This document shows positions 5,621 to 5,926 of a DNA stretch of 5,926 bases, one piece after another. This DNA is from Candidatus Bipolaricaulota bacterium. Its GTDB lineage: Bacteria; Bipolaricaulota; Bipolaricaulia; UBA7950; UBA9294. The notes under the pieces were generated by a model that searched no databases, was not told the DNA's origin, and worked only from the letters and a program-made list of their open reading frames with translations. Within the stretch, counting starts at the first letter, position 1, and each line of letters begins with the position of its first letter. The DNA is taken from positions 287,764-293,689 of the forward strand of contig CP070725.1 of assembly GCA_020350845.1 (NCBI GenBank), given 5' to 3'. The position numbers were made by a program, and so were the translations under genes.

Positions 5621-5926
5621 CTCTTCGCGGCACTTGGGGCTCTGCCCCCAGAGCAGCAGGCGGCCGCTCTCAGGATGCAGTAGCAGGTGGTATCCGTCGC
5701 TGGACGAACTTGGCATCGTGCTACAGCCCTCCAAAGCCGCGCATCGCGCGCCTACTGCCCAGTGCTCGTGGGGGTTGAGGGGGGTAACCCTCGCCCCGAA
5801 GCCCAGACTAGACGTGACGTCGAAGCAACATGGACCAGCGTCCAGGGAGGTCGCGAGGCGCGTCGTCGGGTCCCTGAAGTGTCGGAGTGAAGGGGAATCC
5901 ACGTACCATTGCGACGCTCGCCTGAG
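5621..5926. other. Non-coding tail after the regulator gene
   Basis: I find no supportable gene in these 306 bases. Frames open here have no good ribosome binding site and unlikely composition. Small symmetric elements are present: GCTCTG-N4-CAGAGC (5639-5654), 18 nt after the stop codon and without a T-run, which might be a weak terminator; GAGGG-N6-CCCTC (5777-5792), flanked by GGGG and CCCC; and GACGT-G-ACGTC (5811-5821). I cannot assign a function to any of them. Confidence 0.55.
5639..5654 (+). terminator. Weak hairpin after the regulator gene
   Basis: GCTCTG and CAGAGC form a 6-bp stem with a CCCC loop, 18 nt beyond the stop codon. An overlapping alternative pairs GGGGC (5636-5640) with GCCCC (5644-5648) around a 3-nt loop. 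There is no T-run. The position suits a terminator, but the structure is modest. Confidence 0.3.

Noticed and set aside
5687..5890. Plus-strand 67-codon frame in the right-hand tail
   Set aside because: It has no ribosome binding site, and its R/A/V-rich composition looks like random GC-rich sequence.
4892..5902. Minus-strand open frame of 336 codons overlapping the end of the regulator and the tail
   Set aside because: Most of it is antisense to the TPR region, it begins with GTG without a convincing ribosome binding site, and it shows no recognisable domain.

Overview
The window is a GC-rich piece of a bacterial chromosome. Three protein genes are well supported, each with a strong Shine-Dalgarno sequence at a good distance from its start. 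Codons end mostly in G or C, and one promoter has a perfect -35 box, as in an ordinary sigma-70-type genome. The largest gene fuses a SARP/BTAD regulator to a TolB/FlgO-like domain and a TPR tail. I know such fusions mainly from GC-rich environmental lineages (Gemmatimonadota, Acidobacteriota, Eisenbacteria-like groups), but the sequence does not settle the phylum. I see no tRNA, rRNA, CRISPR array, insertion sequence or phage gene.

Layout. (1) Positions 1-1912, minus strand: one long reading frame of at least 637 codons that runs off the left edge. It encodes an exported protein with a signal peptide, three tandem copies of a 150-165-residue domain with a conserved cysteine pair, a proline-rich linker and the start of a CARDB-like domain. 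(2) 1913-2286: a divergent intergenic region holding the promoter and ribosome binding site of the first gene, the ribosome binding site of the next gene, and a possible 28-codon upstream ORF (2222-2308). (3) 2287-2742, plus strand: a 151-residue exported protein of unknown function. (4) 2743-3082: a gap with a perfect 15-bp stem hairpin just after gene 2, a cluster of short inverted and direct repeats, and a likely promoter for gene 3. (5) 3083-5620, plus strand: an 845-residue regulator with winged helix, BTAD, TolB/FlgO-like domain and TPR array. (6) 5621-5926: no gene seen, only small hairpin-forming sequences.

Working together. Genes 1 and 2 are transcribed divergently and both encode exported products, so a shared cell-surface or periplasmic role is possible but not shown. 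Gene 3 looks like a separate transcription unit. It is the only regulator here and may control itself or its neighbours; that is inference from position only. The items most worth a second look are the triplicated exported domain of gene 1, which I cannot assign to a named family, and the four-part regulator, which lacks the membrane segment often found in its relatives.
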